DNA from: Atrina japonica | Lineage: Eukaryota; Mollusca; Bivalvia; Pterioida; Pinnidae | Reading direction: 5' to 3' | Assembly (NCBI GenBank): GCA_030159075.1 | Contig: BROG01000399.1 | Span: 434,001-498,000 of the forward strand | Length of the DNA stretch: 64,000 nucleotides | Shown here: positions 31,864 to 44,529 of the stretch, piece after piece | Numbering within the stretch: the stretch's first letter is position 1 | Layout: every line of letters starts with the position of its first letter | Notes under the pieces: model-generated | What the model was told of the DNA's origin: nothing | Databases searched by the model: none | What the model saw: the letters and a program-made list of their open reading frames with translations, nothing else | Position numbers and translations under genes: made by a program

Positions 31864-32334
31864 TGTTCCCATTCCAAACGGGCATTATCAATTGGATTGC
31901 CTAGATACTTTCTACATTCCTTGAAGTTTTAATTAGAGTGTTCTTGGTGAATATCTGACAAGTTCTGAACAGGACCTTCACTTACTTGCAGAATTTAGAC
32001 AATACCATTCAATTTTTTGTGTCTAAAGTCACATTTCGGCATTTTGTCATGATTCATACACATTATTGTGTTTTGAATCTGCCGTTCGGTCTTGATGTTT
32101 ATGTATTCAAAAGTACCTGTACATGCATAATTCGATCGTTAATGGACTGAAATGTGTCTTTTGTGGCTTAAATTACAATTTGGTTAATTGTTTTATACAT
32201 TGTTCAATATGGTAATCAATGTACTTCATCTTTTTTATACAGCGGGACTGTGGTAGCTAGGCGGTAAAAGCCTTGGACTCTAAGTCATTTGTTTCATCTC
32301 CGTGTCATGTTGTAAAATTTGAATTTACTGGGTA

Positions 32335-32465
32335 GGTGGATGTACTAAAAGATGTGAATAAATCGCCAATTAACCATTAACTAATATGCGTCTTAATTAG
32401 AAACCCAAAACATGTTCATGTCTTAAGTTGTGCCGTCTTACTTTGAGCGGTAACCCGAATGAATG
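32335..32465. repeat. Inverted copy of the 28245-28372 segment
   Basis: TCTTACTTTGAGCGGTAACC complements GATTACCGCTCGAAGTAAGA at about 28251. The match extends through AATTAAGACGCAT against ATGCGTCTTAATT and ATTCACACTTTTGAGTACAT against its diverged complement. A second inverted match (AATTATGCATGTACAGGTAC at 30124 against 32110) suggests one element with long inverted ends enclosing the SINE region. Confidence 0.6.
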
Positions 32466-32474
32466 AACTTTGAA

Positions 32475-34566
32475 AATATTATAAACATACTACCAAAGTT
32501 ATAATGCTCAAGACGATATCGTTTCTGTCAATTAGACTTCATCAGCTGAGCTCCAATTTAAAAGTTATTTTCTAAAGAGAAAGTGGTATTATACAAGGCC
32601 AAATAATATCTCTAAAAGTATAGCCGAAATCCGTCTAAGAGTAACCACTGTAAAAAAAAAATGACTATCTTAGCTTTAGAAATTTTTTTGAATTTAAATG
32701 ATGTTAACAGTGCCAAATATTACTTTAGTATAAGATAGACAGCTGGTACCGAGATACCAGGTACTAGGTTTATGTATACCCTCGGGGACTCAAACGGTCC
32801 ACCAGCAGTGGCAACGACCTAGTGGTGATAAATATTATAAACATACTACCAAAGTTATAATGCTCAAGACGATATGGTTTCTGTCAATTAGACTTCATCA
32901 GTTGAGCTCCAATTTAAAAGTTATTTTCTAAAGAGAAAGTGGTATTATACAAGGCCAAAGTATAGCCGAAATCCGTCCAAGAGTAACCACTGTAAAAAAA
33001 ATGACTCTCTTAGCTTTAGAAAATTTTTTGAATTTTAATGATGTTAACAGTGCCAAATATTACTTTAGTATAAGATAGACAGCTGGTACCGAGATACCAG
33101 GTACTAGGTTTATGTATACCCTCGGGGACTCAAACGGTCCACCAGCAGTGGCAACGACCTAGTGGTGATAAATATTATTATAAACATACTACCAAAGTTA
33201 TAATGCTCAAGACGATATCGTTTCTGTCAGTTAGACTTCATCAGTTGAGCTCCAATTTAAAAGTTATTTCTAAAGAGTAAGTGGTATTATACAAGGCCAA
33301 ATAATATCTCTAAAAGTATAGCCGAAATCCGTCCAAGAGTAACCACTGTAAAAAAAATGACTATCTTAGCTTTAGAAAATTCTTTGAATTTAAATGATGT
33401 TAACAGTGCCAAATATTACTTTAGTATAAGATAGACAGCTGGTACCGAGATACCAGGTACTAGGTTTATGTATACCCTCGGGGACTCAAACGGTCCACCA
33501 GCAGTGGCAACGACCTAGTGGTGATAAATATTATTATAATACTACTACCAAAGTTATAATGCTCAAGACGATATGGGTTTCTGTCAATTAGACTTCATCA
33601 GTTGAGCTCCAATTTAAAAGTTATTTCTAAAGAGAAAGTGGTATTATACAAGGCCAAAGTATAGCCGAAATCCGTCCAAGAGTAACCACTGTAAAAAAAT
33701 GACTATCTTAGCTTTAGAAAAAATTTTGAATTTTAATGATGTTAACAGTGCCAAATATTACTTTAGTATAAGATAGACAGCTGGTACCGAGATACCAGGT
33801 ACTAGGTTTATGTATACCCTCGGGGACTCAAACGGTCCACCAGCAGTGGCAACGACCTAGTGGTGATAAATATTATAAACATACTACCAAAGTTATAATG
33901 CTCAAGACGATATGGTTTTCTGTCAATTAGACTTCATCAGTTGAGCTCCAATTTAAAAGTTATTTTCTAAAGAGAAAGTGGTATTATACAAGGCCAAAGT
34001 ATAGCCGAAATCCGTCCAAGAGTAACCACTGTAAAAAAAAATGACTCTCTTAGCTTTAGAAAATTTTTTGAATTTTAATGATGTTAACAGTGCCAAATAT
34101 TACTTTAGTATAAGATAGACAGCTGGTACCGAGATACCAGGTACTAGGTTTATGTATACCCTCGGGGACTCAAACGGTCCACCAGCAGTGGCAACGACCT
34201 AGTGGTGATAAATATTATTATAAACATACTACCAAAGTTATAATGCTCAAGACGATATCGTTTCTGTCAGTTAGACTTCATCAGTTGAGCTCCAATTTAA
34301 AAGTTATTTCTAAAGAGTAAGTGGTATTATACAAGGCCAAATAATATCTCTAAAAGTATAGCCGAAATCCGTCCAAGAGTAACCACTGTAAAAAAAATGA
34401 CTATCTTAGCTTTAGAAAATTCTTTGAATTTAAATGATGTTAACAGTGCCAAATATTACTTTAGTATAAGATAGACAGCTGGTACCGAGATACCAGGTAC
34501 TAGGTTTATGTATACCCTCGGGGACTCAAACGGTCCACCAGCAGTGGCAACGACCTAGTGGTGATA
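32475..34566. repeat. Satellite array, six monomers of 340-356 bp
   Basis: Monomers start with AATATTATAAACATACTACC at 32475, 32831, 33171, 33527, 33869 and 34211; a seventh begins at 34567. Two length classes differ by a 14-base block, ATAATATCTCTAAA, in the order 356, 340, 356, 342, 342, 356. Shared words include GATAGACAGCTGGTACCGAG and CTCGGGGACTCAAACGGTCC. Copies are nearly identical. No ORF spans a monomer. Confidence 0.97.
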
Positions 34567-37500
34567 AATATTATAAACATACTACCAAAGTACTTTTATA
34601 ATGCCAAGACGAAGTTACTTATCAGTTGCTCCTCAAGACGATATCTCGTTTCTGTCTAAGAGTAACCACTTATGACTATCTTCATCAGCCAAATATTACT
34701 GAGCTACCACCCTCGGGGACTTTGGCAAAAGTTATTTATCTCAAAGAGAAAGTGGTATATAGCCGAAATCCGTCCAAGAGTAACCACTGTAAAAAAAGGC
34801 CAAATGAATATCTCTAGACAGCTGGTACCGAAACCAGTATATGCCGACTCAAACGGTCAGCGTCTAAGATAAATATTATTATAAACATACTACCAAAGTA
34901 ACCACTGTCAGTTGAAAAAAGTTATTTTTCTAAAATGACTATCTAAAAGTATAGCCGAAATCCTCCAAGAGTAAAAAAAAAGCTTTTTTTTGAATTTAAA
35001 ATGTTAACAGTGCCAAATATTATGTATAAGATAACAGTGATACCAAATACCCTTACTTTGGCAACGACCTAGTGGTGATAAATATTATAAACATATAAGA
35101 TAATGCTCAAGACGATATGGTTTCTGCAATTAGACTTCATCAGTTAGCTCCCGAGGCCAAATAATATCTCTAAAATAGCCGAAACCAGTAACCACTGTAC
35201 TATGGTTTACTTTAGTATACAGCCCTCAGGTACTAGGGACTCAAACGGTCCACTACGGTCCACCAGCACGATATGGTCAATTAGAACGACCTAGTAAAGA
35301 GGTGTATTATAAGGCCAAAATAATATCTCTTAAAGTATAGCCGAAATCCGTCTAACTACCTTAGCTTTAGAAATTTTTTTGAATTTAAAAGTTAACAGTA
35401 TAATGCTACCAGGTACAAGACGATGTTTCTGTCAAAGTTATAATGCTCAAGACGATAGACAGTTGAGCTCATCATTATGAGCTCCAATCTTCTTTAGAAA
35501 AAAAGTGATGTTAACATTATTCTAAAGAGAAAGGTGGTTTATGTACCCTTATCCACCAGCAAGTGGCAACGACCTAGTGTGTGATAATATTATAAAATAC
35601 TAATATCTCAATTAGAAAAGCTCCAATATAAAAGTTATTTTCCGAAATCCGTCCAAGAGTAACCACTGTAGAAAAAAAAAAATGATGACAGTGCCAAATA
35701 TACTTTAGTATTAGCTTTATACCCTCGGGGACTCAAAAAAATTTTGAATTTGATATGTCAGTTAGACTTCATCAGTTGACAGTGCCAAGGCCAATATAAT
35801 ACTCTAAAAGTTAGAAATCCGTCCAAAGTAATAGACAGCTGGTACTTTAGAGATACCAGGTACTACTAGGTTTATTATACCCTGTATACGGTCCACCTGG
35901 CAACGACCTAGTGGTGGATATTATAAACAAACAAAGTTATAATGTCAAGACATGGTTTCTGTCAATTAGCATCAGTTGGCAACGACCAAATAATAGTAGC
36001 CGGTCTAAGATAAATATTAAAAACTATCTTACTTTAGAAAATTTTTTGAATTTAAATGATGTTAACAGTGCCAAATATTACTTTAGTATAAGATAGACAG
36101 CTGGTAAGTACCAGGTACTAGGTTTATGTATAATGCAAACGGTCCACAGCAGTGGACGATGTTTCAAGACGATATGGTTTCTGTCAATTAGACTTCATCA
36201 GTTGATCAGTTGAGCCAAATAATATCTCTTAAAGTATAGCCGAAATCCGTCTAAGAATCTAAAGCTTTAGTGAATTTATTTTCTAAGTATAAGATAGAAA
36301 GTACCGAGGTATACCCTATCAAACGGTCCACCAGCAGTGGGCCAAATATTATATACTCAAAGTTAAAGCTCAAGATAGCAATTAGACTTCATCAAGCTCA
36401 AATTTAAAAGTTATTTTCTAAAGAGAAAGTGGTATTTATACAAGCCAAAGTAACCGAAACTGTAACCACTGTAAAAAAATCTTAGCTTTGAAAAATTTTA
36501 TTTTAATGATGTTAACAGCTTAAGATAGACAGCTGGTAAAAAAGGTACTTTATGTATACCCTCGGGGACTCAAACGGTTTGACCTAGTGGTGACTACCAA
36601 AGTTAATGCTCAAGACGATATCGTTTCTGTCCATCAGTTGAGCTATTACTTTACAAGGTAGTATAGCCGAAATCCGTCTAAGATAGTAAAAAAAAAAAAA
36701 TTACTATCTTAGCTTTAGCTGTAGTGCCAAATATTACGAGATAATACCAGGTACTAGGACTTTCCATGTATGGCAACGACCTAGTGGTGATAAATATTAT
36801 AAACATACTCAAAGTTATAATGCTCAAGGGACTCAATTAGAACAGTTGTCTCCACTAAAGAGAAAGTGGTATTATACAGCAGTATGGCACCACGACCTAG
36901 TGTTAACAGTGTGATAAAACCCGAGATTATTATAAACGGGGATACTAGTGGCAACAAAGATAAATATTATAAACATACTACCAAAGTTATAATGCTCAAA
37001 CGACGAGTTATCAATTTTAAAAGTTTCTAAAGAGAAAGTGGTCAAATAATAGACGAAATCCGTCATCAGTTGATTACTCCAATTTTTTATTTAAATGATG
37101 TTAACAGTGCCAAATATTTCTAAAGAGAAAGTAGGTATGTATATACAAGGCCAAATACCTATATCTCTAAAAGTATAGACCGAAATCCGTCCTAAAGAGA
37201 GAAGTGGTATTATACAACCATCTCTTAAAGTATAAAAAAAAATGACTATCTTAGCTTTAGAAAATTTTTTTGAATTTAAATGATGTTTAGCCAAATATTA
37301 AGTATTTTTTTGAATTTAAATGAAACGGTTAACTAGTGGTGATAAATATTATAAACATACTACCACAGTTATAATATATGGTTTCTGTCAATTACTTTAG
37401 TCCAATTTATAAGATAGACAGCTGGTATCCGAGATACCAGGTACTTAGCTTTAGAAAAAATTTTATTTTAATATGTTACCCTCTTTAGTATAAGATAGAC

Positions 37501-38805
37501 AGGACTCAAACTCAAACGGTCCACCCAGCAACACCTAGTGGCATAACGACCTATGGTGTCAATTAGGTTGAGCTCCAATTTAAAAGTTAATAGTGGTATT
37601 ATAAACATACTAACCAAAGTTATAATGCTCAAGACGTTTATGTATATGGTTTCTGATAAATATTATTATAAACATACTACCAATTATCGTTTCTGTCAGT
37701 TAGACAATTTAAAAGTTATTTTCATCAGTTGAGCTCCAATTTACTAAAGAAAATTCTTTGTTATTTTAACAGTGCCAAATATTACTTTAGTATAAGAAGA
37801 GCTGGAAACCAGGGTACTAGGTTTATTATACAAGGCCAAAGTTAAATAATATCTCTCCAATTTAAAAGTTAGTATAGCCGAAATCCGTCTAAGAGTAACC
37901 ACCACTGCTTTAGAAAAAAAAAAACAGTGCCAAATATTACTTTAGTATATAGACAGCTGGTTAGCTACCCTTAGTCCAAAAGTGGCATTTTGAATTTAAA
38001 TGATATGTTAACAGTTGCCTAAAGAGAAAGTGGTATTAATATAATACTAAAGTATAGTAGAGTAAACTGAAAAGACAGCTGGTAGTGCCCGTATAAGATA
38101 CAGCACCGAGTACTAGGGTTTTATGTACGGTCCACCCAGTGGCAACGACCTAGTGGTGATAAATATTATAAACATACTACCAAAGGGACTGTCAATTAGA
38201 ACAGTTGAGTCCAATTTAAAAGTTACCAGGCAAAGTATGGCAAGAGTAAACGACTATCTTAGCTTTAGAAAAAATTTTGAATTTTAATGATGTTAACAGT
38301 GCCAAAAATATAAGATAGACAGCTGGTATAAGGGTACTAGGTTTATGTATACCCTACTCAAACCAGTGGCAAGTGGTATAATATTATTATAAACATACTC
38401 AAAGACGATATCGTTTCTGTCAGTTAGACTTCATCAGTTGAGCTCCAATTTTAGACTAAAGAGAAAGTCATACAAGGCCAAATAATATCTCTAAAAGTTG
38501 AGCTCCAAGCTTTTAAAAGTTAACAGTGCCAAATATTCTAAAGAGAAAGTGGTCGGGGATTATGGCAACGACAAGTGGGCCAAATGCTAATATGGTTTCT
38601 CTAAAGTTGAGTATTTTCTAAAGAGAAAGTGGTATTATACGCCAAATAATATCTCTAAAAATCCGTCTAAAGAGTAAGCCACTAGTATAAAAAACATGAC
38701 TATCGGGGACTTCCACCAGCAGTTTAGACCAAAAAATTATGGTTTCTGTCAATTAGATGTACAATTTAAAAGTTATTTCGAATCTTTTTGTAACTGTAAA
38801 AAAAA
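34567..38805. repeat. Shuffled mosaic of satellite fragments
   Basis: About 4.2 kb is composed almost wholly of exact 8-60-base words from the monomer, all in the same orientation, in altered order and with constant skips (for example AAAGAGAAAGTGGTATTATAC, GCCGAAATCCGTC, GATAGACAGCTGGTA). Substitutions are rare although order is scrambled. That is unlike ordinary satellite decay and suggests an assembly or consensus artefact of a longer array. Confidence 0.85.
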
Positions 38806-38870
38806 GTACTTTTTTGTACTCGTCAACTTTTGGTCAACTGTCAACTGTTGGTCCCCTCGGTGACGAAACC

Positions 38871-39003
38871 CCAGGGGCCCGTTTTATGAAAGGTCCTAAG
38901 TCCTAACTACTATGGCAACGCATCGCTAATTGGTCAGTCCCATGACAATTAGGCTAAGACTTAGGATTTAGGACTTAAGACATTTTGTAAAACGAGTCCC
39001 AGG
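38871..39003. mobile_element. Small MITE, about 133 bp
   Basis: CCAGGGGCCCGTTTTATGAAA at the left pairs with TTTTGTAAAACGAGTCCCAGG at the right. Inside, GGTCCTAAGTCCTAA and TTAGGACTTAAGAC continue the self-complementarity. Confidence 0.75.
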
Positions 39004-39529
39004 ACTTAAGACATCCGATTCCTTGCTTGTTGGGGCCTATACAATAGAATCGAGCAGTCAAACCTTTTGTACGCAACATTATGATTTAACCCCACCTGGC
39101 TCCCCTACAATTGATATTAAATTCGAGCTCAAGTGATGTCTTATTGACAGAAATGATTGTCTTGATCATTTTATTTTTGGCCTCTTTTGTGAAGTTATAC
39201 TTTAATATTGGTAATTATATTGCAATAAAAGTAGATTTTAGCAGTACTGATATTTATAAAAGCAAATTATATCAGTATGTATACATTGTATATCATTTTC
39301 AATAACATCAGTTTATATCGATGTGTGCCTGCGTGTGTTTTATCATTGTCTTGACAAAAGTGTAAATCAGAAAGATATCATTCGATTATTTGAAATATGT
39401 AGATTTGTTCTTTTCACTATGTACATATGTATATCATGTTTGAAGTCAGACATACGATTATTTGGTAAATATTAGGATTTATGTAATACTGTTGTAAATA
39501 TGTGTAACCTATTGCATATAAACTAAGGG

Positions 39530-40445
39530 CATTTTTGATTAATGAGACTAATGAGATTAATAAGACTTCATTAGTTGAGCTTTTGATATAAATCTATATT
39601 TCTGAAATAAAAATATAATTGACATAATTCTACATGTGTTTTGTATAAGATTTCTATAACTTATTGTTTGGCGTAAGGTTTAAAATCATTTCATTAAGCT
39701 ATATATTCAGCAATGTACTTGGGTAATTGAAATTAACTACTCTAACATCAATTAAAACAAAAAATCGAGAAGTCAACTTTTTACATGGATTTTATAGGGT
39801 TAAGATAAGAGATTTCTAATACGCCTTAGACGGTTGATGGTCGACTTACGGGTCTTCTTAACCCTAATCCAGGATATACTTTGTCTATTTTGATGTAGTC
39901 AGATGATTTGACATTTTTTATGATAAAATGGATAATCACAAATTTTAAAAAAATATAACATTTCGAATATACTGAAGTATGTGATCGCTTAATATTCCGT
40001 CATTACGTACAGTGTTAACGTTGTTTGGTCGCTACTGTTTAAATTGAGATAAAGATGTTGACCGTCGCAATAAAATTGTGATTTTCCCGGTAAATGTGAG
40101 AATGTGACCTGTTGTAACATGTTTATTACACTCAATCGTTTCAGCATTAGTGATGTCTTTAAAGTTTTCACATTGATGGTAATCCTTCATAGATTATAGT
40201 GTACTGGGTCCAAATCATAATATGGTAATTATTCGACGAGCCAACATATCCAGAATAACGTAAAGCAATAGGAATATTATTAACAATACCAAAGGTATAG
40301 TTTATCAAAAGAGGTCAAAACAAGTGCTCAAAACGATCATTTTTGTCAATAAGACTTCATTAGTTGAGCTCGAATTTGATATTAATGTATATTTCTGAAA
40401 GAAAAATATAATTGACATAATTCTGCATGAGCTGCATGGGAAGCT
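39530..40445. other. Satellite-related single segments in unique sequence
   Basis: AGACTTCATTAGTTGAGCT... (39563-39640) and GTGCTCAAAACGATCATTTT...AGACTTCATTAGTTGAGCTC (40322-40430) resemble the 5' third of the 342-bp monomer. Both are followed by a shared non-satellite AAAAATATAATTGACATAAT. They look like relics of a dispersed element related to the satellite. Nothing else is recognised between 39010 and 40520. Confidence 0.55.
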
Positions 40446-40522
40446 CATTAAGTACCTTAGATGATACATCTCTTCTCCACTCATGTGCGTCTTAGTATTG
40501 GATTAAAAAAACCCAGAAGATT

Positions 40523-40983
40523 CAGATACCAAAGTATTGATCGTTTAGAAGATCAGGAGACAACATGCAAATAAGGTGAACATTGGACAAACAAGGACCA
40601 CTGAAAATCTAGGGGTGGGATAATGTGTCATGGAGGCGTAAGTATCCCGTGTCGACCGGTCACACCCGCCGTGAGTCCTCTGTCAAATTCAAATGAAACA
40701 AGTGAGGAATGAACCTCGTCACATAGGAAAAAAATAAATATAAAAAATTCATGAAATTCGGCGAAAGAGCATATCTGTGGGACGCTGATATAGGAAGAAT
40801 CTTTTTGCACAAAATATTCATTATGCAATTAGTGACGACTTGTTATTTGTTTGGTAGTAGAGCGTTTTTTGGTGTTAGACGCCTTTTGATAATACATTGT
40901 TTGGTAGAGGTCCGTGTTTGTCCATTTTTACCGGATTTGTATCTGTGTCCTGGACATTCTATTGATTTATACTTTGGTATCTG
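40523..40983. mobile_element. TIR-bounded dispersed repeat, copy 1 (about 460 bp)
   Basis: It begins CAGATACCAAAGTAT and ends ATACTTTGGTATCTG. Just inside the right end is the complement of GTCCAGGACACAGATACAAATCCGG, seen forward in other copies. It carries the family core GTCGACCGGTCACACCCGCC followed by GTGAGTCC. Related segments occur at 42644-42945, 43560-43740, 47011-47068, 52171-52402 and 54415-54660. Confidence 0.7.
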
Positions 40984-41019
40984 AAATTTTTATATTATAA
41001 TGTTTTTATAATAAAGTGT

Positions 41020-41940
41020 TGTGTAAGTATGGCGCTTCGACAGAACAGTTTGTAGTTCAGCATTTTAACAGTACGCACAATGTTTTGGCAGAGCGGCGTT
41101 TTGACTGTACATTGTGTTGGTAGAGCAGCATTTACAGTATAGTGTTGTGACAGTTCAGTCATTTGGAAATTCGGCATTTAGACAGTACAGTGTTTTGGTA
41201 CTACGGTGTTATGACAGTACAGTGTTTTGGTAGTACAATGCCTTGGTAATTTGGCCTTCTGACAGTATAGTGTTGTGGTAATTCGACATTGTGGCGGTAA
41301 CGTGTTGTGGTAATTCGGCATTCTGACAGTAAAGTATAGTGGTAATTCGGTATTCTTACAGTAATGTGTTGGGTAATTCGGCATTCTAACAATAAAGTTT
41401 TGTGGTAATTCGACATTCTGACAGTACAGTGTTTGGTAGTTCTGCATTTGACAGTACAGTGTTTTGGTAGTTCTGCATTTTGACTGTGATGTGTTTTGGT
41501 AGTTCTGCATTTGACTGTACTATGTTTTGGTAGTTCTGCATTTTCACATATCAGTGTACTGACAGTAGTGTTTTAGTAGTACGGCATTTTGAAAGTACAA
41601 TATTTTGGTAGTTCTGCATTTTAACTGTACTGTGTTTTGGTAGTTTTGTATTTTGACAGTTCAGTGTATTGACAGGACAGTGGTGTGGTAGTTCAACCTT
41701 TTGACATTACAATATTTTGATAGGTTGACGTTTTGACAGTACAATATTTTGGTAGGTCGACGTTTTGAGAGTACATGGTTTTAGTAGTTTTGGGAGTGCA
41801 GTGTTTTTGGAAATTCTGTATTTTGACTGTATTGTGTTTTGGTAGTTCTGGAATTTGACAGTTCCGTTTTTTGACAGTACAGAGTTTTCGTAGTACGGCG
41901 TTTTGGCATTTAAATATTTTGACAATACAGTTTTGCTGAT
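41020..41940. repeat. 33-36-bp minisatellite, about 25 diverged units
   Basis: Units of the form GACAGTACAGTGTTTTGGTA followed by GTTCTGCATTTT repeat with variation throughout. Long minus-strand open frames across it (repeating LYCQN-like peptides) result from unit lengths near multiples of three, not from a gene. Confidence 0.95.
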
Positions 41941-42643
41941 CCAGATACTACGTTTCTCACAATGTGTACCAGAATCAATTGTGAAAGTTTAATACTCGAC
42001 AGTCTGGGAAACGATTTTCAATAAAAATATGAGTAATTGTTGATCGAATAACTGCCTTTTATATCTTTTGTTACAAAAGTCATCAAATTTTGTTTAAATA
42101 GATTTCTTATGAAGTTGAACTAAAGTCATGTATTCATTGTCTGATGGTCGTTATTTGAAAATGTTTGTTTTCCTGAAGTCGATAACTTTAAGTATCTTTA
42201 TCAAAAGAATCAAAGAGATAAGTAGAATGAATAAATGTAAAAATGTATTTTTTTGTGGGAATCGGAAACGGACCCAAAGTCTGTATGAATAATGACTTAG
42301 GTACAACGAACAATATGTATAGAACTAATTCATTGATATATTTCGATTGAATGTGCAAAAACATACTTTTTATGTCTTCTGTTGCGTTACTATAATTTTT
42401 CGAAAAAGTGTGAAAAATCAATTAACCTAATTCATGGATGGATGATTATTTGTGTTGTAAAATAAGTTAGAGACTTAGAATGACATATTTAGAGTAACGT
42501 AGTAGCTATGCATAGACCCATCAGAATAGCATTTTGTTAGGACATGTGGCACGTTAAAATATCTTATTACGTTACAAGATTGCATTATCCAATGTATTTT
42601 GAAATATTTATCATTTTTGGCACTGACACTAAATAAAAATTTG

Positions 42644-42945
42644 AGATACCAAAGTATAAATCAATAGAATGTCCAGGACATAGATACAAATCCGGTAAAA
42701 ATGGACAAACACGGACCTCTGGAAACCAAGAGGTGGGATCAGGTGCCATGGAGGAGTAAGCATCCCCTGTCGACCGGTCACACCCGCCGTGAGTCCACAG
42801 TCAAGTTCAATGAAACAAGTGAGGAGTGTATCCTTGTCACAATTGGTACAGACTCAACAACCGCCAACGAAAAGGCAACTCAACATTTCACTTAGTGAAA
42901 CAGAGTAGTCGCAGACAAGACTATTATACCGACCGTAAAATAACC
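42644..42945 (+). mobile_element. Dispersed repeat family, copy 2
   Basis: AGATACCAAAGTATAAATC, GTCCAGGACATAGATACAAA, the GTCGACCGGTCACACCCGCC core and the tail AACATTTCACTTAGTGAAAC...TACCGACCGT are all present. It is the best preserved copy and there is no coding signal. Confidence 0.7.
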
Positions 42946-43559
42946 ATTGTGAAATATTGTTCTTAATCATCTCATAACTGTCAACGTCTGTTCCATGAAT
43001 CGTGCATACAATAACGGGTTTCAAATTCTCTATAGAAAATTGAATTTCAATTAAAGAATATAAAAAGAAGAAACGTCGAAAAACATAAGAAATAAGTAAA
43101 TACATGTATAAGCATTGAATTGTTTTCAGTTGGTATTCATGGGCTTATGAATGCGAACTGGACAAAGCGGCTTCATGGAATTTGCCCATGAATGCCAACT
43201 GACAGCACTTAACTGCTTAAATTAACACTGAAACAGATTGATGGAATCTTCCTTTCACGAAACTGACGTGTGTGTTCTGACAGAATATTGAGGACTATGT
43301 TTCTGATATACCTCCGGAAATTCTGGGCTAATTGTCATAAAATAAAAGATGTACTGAAGTTTTGGAAGTTTTACTTGGACATTCTCAAATAATTGCATTT
43401 CAGAATGAAAGGCATTTTGCACAAGTCAAGAATTTTGTGATGTTTGACTCAGTCATTTGTCAGTCGTCTGTGATAAAATGTGAATTAGATATGGCGGCAC
43501 GTGTGTTATATGGGCAATGAATAAATAAAGAACTTATTTGAAATAAGAAACCAAACATC

Positions 43560-43740
43560 AAAATGCGTATACTAGAACACAAACATGATGAAAACTGGAC
43601 AAACACGAAACTCTGGAAAACAAAAAAGTGGAATCAGTTGTTTTAACACCCGTCGTGAGTCCACAGTTAAACCTATTTCAAAGCAGATCAGGAACAAATT
43701 CTGGACATAAGCCCTACAGATGTTTATATCACTTTAAATT
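43560..43740 (+). mobile_element. Dispersed repeat family, decayed partial copy
   Basis: ACTGGACAAACACGAAACTCTGG and AACACCCGTCGTGAGTCCACAGTTAA correspond to the middle of the 42644-42945 copy. Confidence 0.5.
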
Positions 43741-43831
43741 TTGCCAAAAGATGGTGAACGTACTGTATGAACTATTAATTAACTTCACCAATCAAACCAT
43801 CCATCTATGTATCCATTCATCTCGCTCTGTT

Positions 43832-43895
43832 TAACCCTATCTATCTATTTATCTATCTATCTATCTGTCTATTTATTTATCTATCTATCTATCTA

Positions 43896-43927
<32 letters not shown>

Positions 43928-43952
43928 CCTACCTACCTACCTACCTACCTAC

Positions 43953-43998
<46 letters not shown>

Positions 43999-44020
43999 GT
44001 CTGTCTGTCTATCTATATAT
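43832..44020. repeat. CTAT/CTGT/CTAC tetranucleotide microsatellite
   Basis: Blocks of (CTAT)n, (CTGT)n, (CTAC)n, (CTAT)n and (CTGT)n in succession. Confidence 0.99.
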
Positions 44021-44221
44021 GTGTGTGTTTCTGAAATGAATGTTTTGCTAAATAAAACATTGCAATGAAAACAATGATAACTACCAAACTTCGTTTGGGA
44101 GACTTAATAAGGGCTAATTGTAACAGGATACTGTTACATGATGTCCCACAACGATTGAACAAGTCATTTTTATATCCACGAACATTTATTACATACCAAT
44201 CTGCATTGTTTATTTCGATAA

Positions 44222-44470
44222 CCTCCGATAATCTTATACTAAAGTAATATTTGGCACTGATAATACTATTTAAATTCTAAAGTATTCAAGAGCTAAAAGT
44301 CATATTTTACAGTGGTAACTCTTAGACGGGTTTGGCTTTGCATTTAGATTTATTTTTTGACCTTGTACCACTTTCCCTTTAGAAAATCTATTTAAATTTT
44401 GAGCTCAACTGATTAAGTCTAATTGACATCTTGAGCATTATAACTTTCATATTATGTTTATAATATTTTG
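44222..44470 (-). repeat. Single ancient inverted copy of the 342-bp satellite monomer
   Basis: Read on the minus strand it follows the monomer almost end to end: AATATTATAAACATAATATG, TATAATGCTCAAGATG, AATTAGACTTAATCAGTTGAGCTC, AAAGGGAAAGTGGTACAAGG, AGAGTTACCACTGTAAAA, GTGCCAAATATTACTTTAGTATAAGAT. Substitutions are numerous, unlike the array. Confidence 0.85.
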
Positions 44471-44529
44471 AGGAGTAAAAGTCATAATGCTGAAATTGCA
44501 AACGATGATAGCAGTGAATTCAAATTTCA

